Shown: in pieces, positions 1-7,288 of the stretch
Layout: each line of letters opens with the position of its first letter
How positions within the stretch are numbered: the first letter of the stretch is position 1
Source of the DNA: Deltaproteobacteria bacterium
Lineage (GTDB): Bacteria; Myxococcota_A; UBA796; SXON01
NCBI GenBank assembly: GCA_947486185.1
Contig: CANKTH010000002.1
Coordinates: 1 to 47,945, forward strand
Length of the DNA: 47,945 bases
Reading direction: 5' to 3'
Notes under the pieces: model-generated
What the model saw: the letters and a program-made list of their open reading frames with translations, nothing else
What the model was told of the DNA's origin: nothing
Database searches by the model: none
Made by a program: the position numbers and the translations under genes

Positions 1-1
1 G

Positions 2-415
2 CTGGGCGGCAAGCTCGACCCGGAGAACTGCCCCGCGCTACCCGTAAAGGGCACTTTTGTACGGCGCTATCTCCACCCCGTCATCGGGCGGATGGTGCTC
101 CTCGACGTCGAGCACGCGCGGGTGGTGCTCACCGAGGGGCCGCCGCTCAACCACAAGCCAGACTTCTTCACCTGTATCGGCTTGTCTCTGTGGAAGGCGG
201 ACGTCATGGTGATGAAGGGATTATTCCCTTTCCGGCTATATTATATGCTCTACAACCGTATGAGCCTCTACGTGCGCACCCAGGGCATCACCGACCTGGA
301 CACCTTCAAACGGGTCAAGATGAATGGCCCGGTTCATCCGTTACAAGCTCTGGATGACTGGCGGAGCGAAGACCGGCGGCGACGGGGCCTCCCGCCCACG
401 AACACCCCGGCATGA
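2..415 (+). CDS. MlrC-like M81 family metallopeptidase, C-terminal part (5' truncated by window edge)
   Basis: The frame is open from base 2 and ends at the TGA closing at 415, so only the last 137 codons are present. The visible part resembles the C-terminal domain of MlrC (microcystinase C, peptidase family M81): a beta-rich stretch (GRMVLLDVEHARVVLTEG), then DVMVMKGLFPFRL, then a Gly-Ile-Thr-Asp-Leu segment and a closing PVHPLQALDDW, which matches the usual RPxxPLD ending of the family. The zinc ligands lie in the missing N-terminal part, so activity cannot be judged. Family members are proposed to hydrolyse linear peptides or related amide compounds; the substrate here is unknown. The stop overlaps the start of the tRNA deacylase gene by ATGA, so the two are probably translated from one message. 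Confidence 0.7.
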   Translation: MGGKLDPENCPALPVKGTFVRRYLHPVIGRMVLLDVEHARVVLTEGPPLNHKPDFFTCIGLSLWKADVMVMKGLFPFRLYYMLYNRMSLYVRTQGITDLDTFKRVKMNGPVHPLQALDDWRSEDRRRRGLPPTNTPA

Positions 416-948
416 CCCCGGCCCTCGAGGTCGAGGCCGCTGCCGCCGAAGCCGCGCTGACGGAGGCGTTCCTGCTCCTCGGACTACCTTTTGCGCCAAT
501 CCGTCACCCGCCGGTCCACACGGTCGACGAAGCCCGACAGGTGCGCGCCAACACCCCACTCGCGGACGCGGTCCACACCAAGAACCTCTTCCTCCCCGAC
601 AAAAAGGAGCGCATGTGGCTCCTCACGCTGCGCGAGGACCAGGAGGTGAACCTCCGGGCCTTGGGAGCCAGACTGGGATCCAGCGGGAACCCCAGTTTTG
701 GCAGCGCGGACCGTCTTCGTGCCTGGCTCGGGGTAACGCCCGGGTCGGTCACGCCCCTCGCCGTGATCAACGACGTCCGGGGCGGGGTGAAGCTCCTGTT
801 GGACCGTTCGCTGGTCGGCGCCCGGCTCGCCGTACACCCCAACCACAACGCCGCCACCGTGATCGTGAGCTACGACGGGCTCGTGCGGCTCGTAGCCGGC
901 TGGGGCCATCCCCCCGAGCTCATCGCGCTCGAAGGGTCCGCGCCATGA
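412..948 (+). CDS. YbaK/ProX-type aminoacyl-tRNA deacylase
   Basis: A 178-residue single-domain protein of the YbaK/PrdX/ProXp-ala fold, which frees tRNAPro from wrongly attached alanine or a similar small amino acid in the cytoplasm. Diagnostic stretches are HTKNLFLPDKKERMWLL (residues about 55-71), the LGSSGNPSFGSADRL segment, and GSVTPLAVINDVRGGVKLLLD (about 110-130), the conserved core of stand-alone ProX proteins. The length is typical for the free-standing enzyme. The ATG overlaps the preceding stop by ATGA, implying coupling. The specificity class (ProXp-ala, ProXp-x or YbaK) is inferred only from the overall pattern, and the free-standing ProX-like reading is preferred. Confidence 0.88.
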   Translation: MTPALEVEAAAAEAALTEAFLLLGLPFAPIRHPPVHTVDEARQVRANTPLADAVHTKNLFLPDKKERMWLLTLREDQEVNLRALGARLGSSGNPSFGSADRLRAWLGVTPGSVTPLAVINDVRGGVKLLLDRSLVGARLAVHPNHNAATVIVSYDGLVRLVAGWGHPPELIALEGSAP

Positions 949-1074
949 TCGGGCGACGCTCCAGCAAATCGCCCTGCCGGTCGTCGGGCGGCAACCCACG
1001 CGGACAGATCCTGACCACCGGCCGGCTGACGACCAGCTGACAACGGGCTAAGCGGCGCGCCCCGAGGGTTCTTG

Positions 1075-1557
1075 ATGACGATCTCCAAAGGTGATGTGGT
1101 CGCGATCGACTATGTGCTGCGTGACGGCAAGGGGGTGCAGATCGACGCCTCCGCCGGCGAGCCGATGACCTACCTGCACGGCTACGGGAACATCGTTCCT
1201 GGCCTCGAAGGTGCCCTGGACGGCGCCGCCGTCGGGAGCAGCCACGAGGTCGTGGTCGCCCCCCACGACGGCTACGGCGAGCACGACCCCGAGCAGGTCA
1301 AGCAGGTTCCCCGCAAGATGTTGCCCAAGGAGCTGGAGCTCAAACATGGCACCGAGCTCATGGTGCGCTCGCCTGACGGCAACAGCTTTGGCGTACGGGT
1401 GGTCAACTATGACAGAGAGCACGTGTGGCTCGACGCCAATCATCCGCTCGCCGGTATCACCCTCCACTTTTCCGTGACGATCCGCAGCAGCCGCGCGGCT
1501 TCGCCCGAAGAGCTCGCCCACGGCCACGTCCACGGCCCCGGCGGCCATCACGGATGA
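1075..1557 (+). CDS. slyD: SlyD-like FKBP-type peptidyl-prolyl cis-trans isomerase
   Basis: A 160-residue FKBP-type PPIase that catalyses proline isomerisation and assists folding. It begins with KGDVVAIDYVLRDGKGVQID, carries the FKBP motif YLHGYGNIVPGLEGALDGAAVG, and then the insert-in-flap region (about residues 65-125) with YGEHDPEQVKQVPRKMLPKE, as in SlyD. The C-terminus is His-rich (AHGHVHGPGGHHG), like the nickel/metal-binding tail of SlyD though much shorter. ATG at 1075 is preferred over the adjacent TTG at 1072 because GAGGG at 1064-1068 then sits 6 nt upstream. The stop overlaps the next start (ATGA), so the acyltransferase is likely cotranslated. A gap of about 125 nt separates this gene from the deacylase. 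Confidence 0.93.
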   Translation: MTISKGDVVAIDYVLRDGKGVQIDASAGEPMTYLHGYGNIVPGLEGALDGAAVGSSHEVVVAPHDGYGEHDPEQVKQVPRKMLPKELELKHGTELMVRSPDGNSFGVRVVNYDREHVWLDANHPLAGITLHFSVTIRSSRAASPEELAHGHVHGPGGHHG

Positions 1558-2546
1558 CGAGCCCCACCGATCTCGCACGGTGGTTGTTCTGGGTACACCT
1601 CCGGCGGGTGATTCGCGCCGATCGGCCGCGCCGCCTCGACGCATTTCACCGCCTGTGGCGCGCGCAACATGCCTCCGCCCGGGACGGCCGCGGCCTCATG
1701 GCCGAGGAGTTCTCGGCTATCCTCGGCGCTGTTCCGCCAGGGTTGGTGGCAGACGCCTATCGGGCAGGCTTCCGGGCGAATGCCAGCGAGCTCCTGTTCG
1801 ACACGTTGAGCGCCGAGACCGCCGGTCAGTACCTCGTGGTGGAGGGCGAGGAGCACCTCGCGGCCGCGCGCGCGCCGGGCCGCGGCGCGCTCATCCTCCT
1901 GCCGCACGCCGGCGCCTTCTTCCTGATGAACGCCGTCCTTGGCTATCGGGGGGTGCCGATGACCCAGTACGTCGCCCGTGGGGTGGCGCCCGAAGAGGTG
2001 GCCCGCGCCAACCCCGAGCTCCTCGCCGCCACCCGGTGGCGCGTGGAGACGCGCGAGGTGCGTGAGGCAGCGGAAGACAAGCTCCCAGTTCACTTTTTCT
2101 CCGGACGCCCGGCGCGTCCTCACCTGATGGGCTGCCTGGAACGGAACGAGGTCATCACCCTCTGTTTCGACGGGCGCCTCTCCCGCCAGTTTGCGCTGGT
2201 CCCTTTCCTGGGCCGCGAGGCGCTCCTGAGCCCGGGGCCCTTCCAGCTCGCCATCGCGTCAGGATCCGCGTTGATCCCAGCGATCTGCCACCAGCCTATG
2301 ACGGGGCCGGGCGTAGCGACCCTGGCGCCGCCCCTGTTTCCCGAGCCCGGGGAGAGCTGGCAGGCGTTGATGGCGCGCTTCTTCGCGGGCGACATCGAAC
2401 GCCTCACCCGCGCCCACCTGGCCGACTACGGCATCTACCTCGTCCACTGCCGACGACGCCGCGCCGTGGACGATCGCCCGTTGTTCATCGACTACGCCGC
2501 GGACACGCGCTGGCAGCACTACATTCGTGAGGCCGAGCCCGACTGA
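1554..2546 (+). CDS. LpxL/HtrB-like lysophospholipid acyltransferase family protein
   Basis: A 330-residue protein of the LPLAT superfamily, related to the LpxL/HtrB secondary acyltransferases that add acyl chains to lipid A or similar glycolipids at the inner membrane. Supporting segments are GRGALILLPHAGAFFLMNAVLGYRG (about residues 110-135), where the family normally has the HX4(D/E) catalytic motif; CLERNEVITLCFDGRLSRQFALVPFLGREALLSPGPFQLAIASGSALIPA, the usual substrate-positioning region; and a C-terminal RRRAVDD tail. The acidic residue of HX4(D/E) is absent here: His is followed by AGAFF. The enzyme may therefore be atypical or use another residue. The ATG overlaps the SlyD-like stop by ATGA. 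The 3' end overlaps the convergent hydroxylase gene by 28 bp. The acceptor lipid is unknown. Confidence 0.8.
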   Translation: MTSPTDLARWLFWVHLRRVIRADRPRRLDAFHRLWRAQHASARDGRGLMAEEFSAILGAVPPGLVADAYRAGFRANASELLFDTLSAETAGQYLVVEGEEHLAAARAPGRGALILLPHAGAFFLMNAVLGYRGVPMTQYVARGVAPEEVARANPELLAATRWRVETREVREAAEDKLPVHFFSGRPARPHLMGCLERNEVITLCFDGRLSRQFALVPFLGREALLSPGPFQLAIASGSALIPAICHQPMTGPGVATLAPPLFPEPGESWQALMARFFAGDIERLTRAHLADYGIYLVHCRRRRAVDDRPLFIDYAADTRWQHYIREAEPD

Positions 2547-3790
2547 TCCGGCGCCCCCGCCACCCGTCCAGACGTGATCATCAACCAGGACACCACCGCC
2601 AGGCCGACCGCGAGCCCACCCCCGGCGGTCCAACCGAGCACGACCGCGATGCCGCCCAGCGCCGCGACCACGAGCAAGCGTACACGCTCGGCCGCCAACG
2701 CCCATACCCGGCCTTCGAACAACATCCCGAAGCTCACGCTCCCCCAGAGCACCATCCCGACGCCCAACCCCATCGGCCCGAGCGGCGCCTCAGACATCGG
2801 CACCAGCCCCGGGGGCACCGCCACCAACAGCGCGACGAGCACCACCGCCTGGGCGACGAACCACAGGCTGACGTAGGCGACGAGCCCGGGTCGAGTGTCG
2901 CCGCCCCACTTCGGTGCGTCACCCGGCTTGACTTCGGGCACCACCACCGCCCCTCCCAGCGCGGCAGGACGCCACTCTGGCGGCGAAAACCATACCTTCA
3001 GCCTGTCTGATCCTTCGCAGCGCCCGCACAGGCCGGCGAGCTTGACCCACGGCTCGACGTTGGCCCAGAGCGGGTTCCACGAGTGGAAGCGCTCCACCGT
3101 CCCATAGACCGCCGGCTCTTTCTCCTCCTCAAAGGTCCAAAAGAGTCGATCCCAGATGATGAACACGCCGGCGTAGTTCCGGTCGAGGTAACGCGGGTTG
3201 ACCGCGTGGTGGACGCGATGATGGGCCGGCGTGTTGAGCACCCACTCCAAGGGTCCAAGCTTGCCAACAAGCTCGGTGTGTACCCAGAACTGAAGCACGG
3301 TGTTCAGGGCGATACACGTGCCAAAGATATAGGGTGAAATACCGATCAGCGCCAACGGCAGGTAGAAGGGCACGTTGGTGACGGCCGAGAGCATCGCCTG
3401 GCGCAGCGCCACCGCGAGGTTGTAGTCCTCACTCTGGTGGTGCGGAACGTGCGTCGCCCAGATGAAATTGACCCGGTGGCTCGCCCGATGCCAAGCATAG
3501 TAGCAGAGATCGACCAGCAGAAAGCCGAGCACCCAGGCCAGGACACGTTCGGCGCCGCCCGCGGCCCCTTCGTGGAGAGAAAACAGCCGATAACGCTCGT
3601 AGATCCATATATAGGGAGCCGACAGCGCAAACATCAGGAACAGGCCGGAGGCTTGCTGCAGCACCCCACAGCCCAGGTCCGTCACGGCGTCAGCAAAACG
3701 GTAGACCGGCATCCGCCGTCGCCGCGCCACCCACAGCTCCGCGCCGATCAGGAGGAAAAACACCGGAATCGCAAACGTGATCACGTCCAT
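2519..3790 (-). CDS. Sterol desaturase/fatty acid hydroxylase superfamily membrane protein
   Basis: A 423-residue integral membrane di-iron oxygenase of the fatty acid hydroxylase superfamily (PF04116), resembling alkylglycerol monooxygenase and C-5 sterol desaturase. The His clusters are clear: HRASH at 101-105, HVPHH at 114-118, HTE at 171 and HRVHH at 191-195, all expected to bind two irons on the cytoplasmic face. Hydrophobic segments lie near 4-20, 45-66, 83-99 and 138-165, with further membrane segments in the last 130 residues, an extension beyond the core domain. ATG 3790 is chosen over GTG 3802 because GGGAGG sits 4 nt upstream of it. It overlaps the end of the glutamine amidotransferase gene by 10 nt and closes the operon. 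The substrate (sterol, hopanoid or ether lipid) cannot be told from sequence. Confidence 0.9.
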   Translation of the reverse strand: MDVITFAIPVFFLLIGAELWVARRRRMPVYRFADAVTDLGCGVLQQASGLFLMFALSAPYIWIYERYRLFSLHEGAAGGAERVLAWVLGFLLVDLCYYAWHRASHRVNFIWATHVPHHQSEDYNLAVALRQAMLSAVTNVPFYLPLALIGISPYIFGTCIALNTVLQFWVHTELVGKLGPLEWVLNTPAHHRVHHAVNPRYLDRNYAGVFIIWDRLFWTFEEEKEPAVYGTVERFHSWNPLWANVEPWVKLAGLCGRCEGSDRLKVWFSPPEWRPAALGGAVVVPEVKPGDAPKWGGDTRPGLVAYVSLWFVAQAVVLVALLVAVPPGLVPMSEAPLGPMGLGVGMVLWGSVSFGMLFEGRVWALAAERVRLLVVAALGGIAVVLGWTAGGGLAVGLAVVSWLMITSGRVAGAPDQSGSASRM

Positions 3791-4545
3791 CGGGCCTCCC
3801 ACGGTCGCGAGGGCCTCTCAGCGCCCCGCTCCAGTCCCTCTATCCATCGCCGAATGAAGGCCCGGCCCCGCTCGGTCGCTGCCACGAGCGCCTCGGCGTG
3901 TACCTCCACCCCCTGACGCTCGATCGCCGCGCGGCTCAGCTCCACCGAGAGCTCAGGATGAAACTGAACAGTCCAGGTATGGCCGGGGTAACGGAGCGCC
4001 TGGATCCCGGAGGCGTCCACGGCCCAGACCTCCGCGAACTCCGGAGGTCGGAGCACCGCTTCGACATGGAGCTGCACCACGAGCTCGCGCCGGCCCTCCA
4101 ATTCGAGGGGAAAGAGCCCAAGCTGCGGCTCGGCAGCCGGACCGACCACGCCGCCCCACGCCACCGCTTGGATCTGGTGACCGCCACAAATACCGAGACG
4201 TGGCACACCGCGCGTATCCAGAGGCGGCACCGTTTCACGTGGAACATCCCGCGCCGCGCGCGCGGCCACCCCCACGGGCGCGCTCAGCCACTCCTTCAGC
4301 GCCAGCCGCCAGGGCTCCTGGTCGTTCGCGGACCCGAAACTGCCAGAGATCACCACACCGTCGGCGACAGCGTCACCAAAGGGCCGTTCGGGGATCGACT
4401 CGGTCGGAAGATCCACAAAACGGAGCTCGCAACCGAGCTCCGTGACGAACACCTCCTCGATCATGCGCCGCTCGTCGGGGAGCCCCTCGCGCGAAGGGTG
4501 GTCAGAAGGACCAAGCTGTGACAAGAACAGGAGCCGGGGCCTCAA
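3781..4545 (-). CDS. Class I glutamine amidotransferase (GATase1) domain protein
   Basis: A 254-residue stand-alone GATase1 protein. The triad is visible: nucleophile Cys120 in LGICGGHQ, and His196 and Glu198 in TVQFHPEL. Such proteins release ammonia from glutamine or hydrolyse gamma-glutamyl bonds. The N-terminal part (DERRMIEEVF; DGVVISGSFGSANDQEPW) is like the GMP-synthase-like stand-alone GATases, but no synthetase partner is adjacent, so the acceptor is unknown. The start is TTG at 4545, whose last bases form the TGA of mnmG (TTGA overlap), pointing to translational coupling. No better ATG occurs before the conserved region. Confidence 0.88.
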   Translation of the reverse strand: MRPRLLFLSQLGPSDHPSREGLPDERRMIEEVFVTELGCELRFVDLPTESIPERPFGDAVADGVVISGSFGSANDQEPWRLALKEWLSAPVGVAARAARDVPRETVPPLDTRGVPRLGICGGHQIQAVAWGGVVGPAAEPQLGLFPLELEGRRELVVQLHVEAVLRPPEFAEVWAVDASGIQALRYPGHTWTVQFHPELSVELSRAAIERQGVEVHAEALVAATERGRAFIRRWIEGLERGAERPSRPWEARWT

Positions 4546-6389
4546 ACTCGACTCCGAACCGCCACCATCGCCAGCACGTCGAGCGCGGCGGGCGTCACGC
4601 CAGGCAAGCGCGCCGCGGCGCCGAGAGTAGCCGGCCGGGCACGTTCAAGCCGCTCGCGGCACTCCGTGGACAGGGCGGTGATTGACCGAAAATCGAGCGC
4701 TTGAATCGAGATGGACTCCAGCCGGATCGCGGCGTCGCGCCGTGTCTGTTCCCGGCCCAGGTAGCCCGCGTACTTGACGTCGACCTCGACCTGCGCCGAG
4801 GCGGCCTCGTCCTCACCGAATTCGGGAAACAGCCGTGCGAGTCCGCGCCACTCCACCTCGGGGCGCCGGAGCAGCTCCTCGACGGTCTGGTTGCGCGACA
4901 GCGCGGGCAGACCCGCCAGGGCGAGCCGAGCTTGAGTGGCGCTGTCCGGGGTCAAAACCTTGGTTTTCACCCACGCGCGCAGCTCGTCGCCCCGCTCGAC
5001 CGATCGCCGACAGTTGAGCCAGCGTTCGGACGGGAGCAGGCCGAGCCTGTAGCCCCGCTCCATGAGCCGGCGGTCCGCGTTGTCTTCGCGCAGCGTGAGC
5101 CGGTGTTCAGCCCGGCTGGGGAACATCCGGTACGGCTCGCCGCCGACGCCCCGACTCACCAGATCATCGATCATCACCCCGATCATCGCCTCGTGCCGGG
5201 CCAGCACGAAGGGCGGAGCCCCTTGCACAGCCAACGCCGCGTTGATCCCGGCGATCAAGCCCTGCGCCGCGGCCTCCTCGTAGCCCGACGTGCCGTTGAG
5301 CTGCCCCGCGCACCAGAGGCCCGGGAGGGCACGCAACATCAACCCGGCATCGAGGCTCCGCGGATCGATACAGTCGTACTCCACGGCGTAGCCGTACTGG
5401 AGGATCCTGGCGGATTCCAGGCCGCCAATCGAGTGGATCATCCGCTCCTGCACCGGCGCCGGCAAGCTGGTGGAGGTACCGTTCACGTAGACCCGCGGCG
5501 TGTCGAGCCCCTCGGGCTCCAGGAAGAGCAAGTGGCGCTCGCGCTCCGCGAACCGCTGGATCTTGTCTTCGATCGACGGGCAATAACGCGGCCCGGTGCC
5601 GGAGATGGCGCCCGAATACATCGCCGAGAGGTGTAGGTTCTCCGCGATGATCCGATGGGTCTCGGGGCTGGTCCCGGTGATGCCCACCGTGACGCTGCCG
5701 ATGCGCGGCGGTGGGGGGCCAAATCCGAAATGCCCGCCTTCATCACCCTGAAGCTCCACCCCCGACCAGTCGATGCTGTCCTTGTGGAGCCGGGGCGGGG
5801 TGCCGGTCTTCAACCGCAGCAGGGGCAGACCGAGATCGCGGAGGCGCGTAGCGAGGCGGGTCGCGGCCGGCTCGTCGATACGCCCACCCGGTCGCCGATC
5901 CGCGCCACAGTGCAGCACGCCACCGAGGAAGGTCCCCGTGGTGAGCACGACGGAGCGAGAAGCCAGCTTCCTACCGTCGGCGAGCTCGACCCCGGCGACC
6001 GACCCATCTTCGACCACCAGGTCGGCGACCTCACCAAAAATAAGCTCCAACCCGGGAATACCCTCCAGGGCGGCGCGCACCGCGGCCGGGTAGGCCGTGA
6101 CGTCCACCTGGGCGCGCGAGGCCTGCACCGCAAGTCCCTTCCGGGTGTTCAACTTGCGAAATTGAATGGTCGTCGCGTCGGTGAGGCGGGCCATGAGCCC
6201 ACCGAGTGCGTCGATCTCGCGGACGAGCGTGCCCTTCGCGAGGCCACCCATCGCAGGATTGCAGGAAAGACGCCCAATCTGGTCGGGCGTAAAGGTCAGG
6301 AGCGCGGTGCTGGCCCCCATACCCGCCGCGGCTGCCGCTGCTTCCGCGCCGGCATGGCCAGCGCCCACCACGATGACGTCAAATCGCAT
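4542..6389 (-). CDS. mnmG: tRNA uridine-5-carboxymethylaminomethyl(34) synthesis enzyme MnmG (GidA)
   Basis: A 615-residue FAD enzyme that, with MnmE, builds the cmnm5 modification on U34 of tRNAs. The FAD-binding motif GAGHAGAEAA lies at residues 9-18. Family signatures follow: CNPAMGGLAKGTLVREIDALGG, the LKTGTPPRL motif, RYCPSIEDKI, the YAVEYDCIDPRSL segment, LWCAGQLNGTSGYEEAAAQGL, and FPSRAEHRLTLREDNAD. The C-terminal helical domain that contacts MnmE and tRNA is present, and the length is normal (about 620). ATG at 6389 begins MRFDVIVVG directly. The gene lies 39 nt downstream of the TPR gene and overlaps the amidotransferase start. No mnmE or rsmG is seen nearby, unlike the common mnmE-mnmG-rsmG order. 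Confidence 0.97.
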   Translation of the reverse strand: MRFDVIVVGAGHAGAEAAAAAAGMGASTALLTFTPDQIGRLSCNPAMGGLAKGTLVREIDALGGLMARLTDATTIQFRKLNTRKGLAVQASRAQVDVTAYPAAVRAALEGIPGLELIFGEVADLVVEDGSVAGVELADGRKLASRSVVLTTGTFLGGVLHCGADRRPGGRIDEPAATRLATRLRDLGLPLLRLKTGTPPRLHKDSIDWSGVELQGDEGGHFGFGPPPPRIGSVTVGITGTSPETHRIIAENLHLSAMYSGAISGTGPRYCPSIEDKIQRFAERERHLLFLEPEGLDTPRVYVNGTSTSLPAPVQERMIHSIGGLESARILQYGYAVEYDCIDPRSLDAGLMLRALPGLWCAGQLNGTSGYEEAAAQGLIAGINAALAVQGAPPFVLARHEAMIGVMIDDLVSRGVGGEPYRMFPSRAEHRLTLREDNADRRLMERGYRLGLLPSERWLNCRRSVERGDELRAWVKTKVLTPDSATQARLALAGLPALSRNQTVEELLRRPEVEWRGLARLFPEFGEDEAASAQVEVDVKYAGYLGREQTRRDAAIRLESISIQALDFRSITALSTECRERLERARPATLGAAARLPGVTPAALDVLAMVAVRSRV

Positions 6390-6428
6390 GTCTGCCCCTG
6401 GCCCACAGCTCGGCCTGCTGCCGGGCGC

Positions 6429-7043
6429 TTAGCGCGTCACCGCCCGGTAACGCTCTTCCGCGGTACAGCCCGGCGCGTGACTCAGCCCACACGAACGGGC
6501 AGCGCTCGCTTTCGCCTGATCCAGCCTTCCTAACTGCCAGAGGCACTCCGCATGGAGCAGCCACGCATCTCCACGCTCCGGGGCAACCGCCACCAGCCGC
6601 TCTGCGTCCGCAAATGCGGTCTGATCCTGTCCGACCCGATGAAGGCACCACGCCCGGCCGTAGAGGGCGTCCGGATCGCCCGGTTTCAGCTCGAGGAGCG
6701 TGGAGTAGTCCGACGCAGCTCGATCTTCCTGGCCAAGACGCGTATAGGCGCGGGCGCGCGCCGTCAGAGCCTCGACGTGAGAGGGCTCCTCACCGAGCGC
6801 GAGGTCCAGGTGCACGAGAGCACCATGCGCATCCCCCGCGTTCAAGGCAGCGACTCCGGCGGCCACCTCTCGCTCGACCAGGCCCGCCTCCGCCGCGGCC
6901 TCCGCCACCGTGGGCGCCACCTCCGCCGGGGGCGGCTCCTGCCCCGACAGAAAATACCAGGCCGCCACACCCGCACCGCTGATCACGGCTCCGCCGCACA
7001 CCAGGAGCGCCAGCAGCAGCACCACCGCGATCACCACCTTCAT
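6429..7043 (-). CDS. Membrane-anchored TPR-repeat protein
   Basis: A 204-residue protein with one N-terminal membrane segment (residues 3-35, rich in Val/Leu/Ala, ending AWYFLSG), a Pro/Ala/Glu-rich linker, then about four tetratricopeptide-like helical repeats (AALNAGDAHGALVHLDLALGEEP; ARAYTRLGQEDRAASDYSTLLELKPGD; AWCLHRVGQDQTAFADAERLVAVAPE). TPR domains are protein-binding scaffolds; the partner is unknown. It heads the operon running into mnmG. The start ATG at 7043 has only GCGGGG upstream, and a TGATAAT box ends 8 nt before it, so the message may be nearly leaderless. A specific role cannot be given. Confidence 0.85.
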   Translation of the reverse strand: MKVVIAVVLLLALLVCGGAVISGAGVAAWYFLSGQEPPPAEVAPTVAEAAAEAGLVEREVAAGVAALNAGDAHGALVHLDLALGEEPSHVEALTARARAYTRLGQEDRAASDYSTLLELKPGDPDALYGRAWCLHRVGQDQTAFADAERLVAVAPERGDAWLLHAECLWQLGRLDQAKASAARSCGLSHAPGCTAEERYRAVTR

Positions 7044-7051
7044 TCCCCGCC

Positions 7052-7057
7052 ATTATC
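7052..7057 (-). promoter_or_regulatory. Putative -10 box (GATAAT) for the TPR-mnmG operon
   Basis: On the minus strand GATAAT (within TGTGATAAT, an extended -10 look) ends 8 nt before the ATG at 7043. Transcription would start at or within 1-2 nt of the start codon. No good -35 hexamer is seen 17 nt further upstream. The 245-nt divergent gap (7044-7288) also contains TTGACC at 7202-7207 on the plus strand, without a convincing -10 partner. Confidence 0.4.
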
Positions 7058-7288
7058 ACAATCCGCGCCGCCTTTCCCCACGGGCAGGCATCCCGAGATC
7101 GTATCGAGCCACCTCCACCCAGACTCGGCGTGCCGAAGCCCTGCCTTGCATCGGCAACATCTCGGTGCAAGAAAATACGTTCACGCCGACGTCGCTGGCG
7201 CTTGACCCGAAACTTGGAGGTGTGGGAAAGTCTACGGAGCCGCGTGTCGAGCTGGGAGCACCCAGGTACCGCGCGGACGGGGGGTTGT

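Noticed and set aside
945..1040. Frame of 31 codons starting at the ATGA after the deacylase
   Set aside because: Basic Arg/Ser-rich reading with no ribosome binding site for the next gene to use; the SlyD-like gene has its own site.
7202..7240. TTGACC as a -35 box for the large repeat lipoprotein
   Set aside because: No TANNNT or TATAAT-like box lies 16-19 nt downstream; left as an unpaired hexamer.
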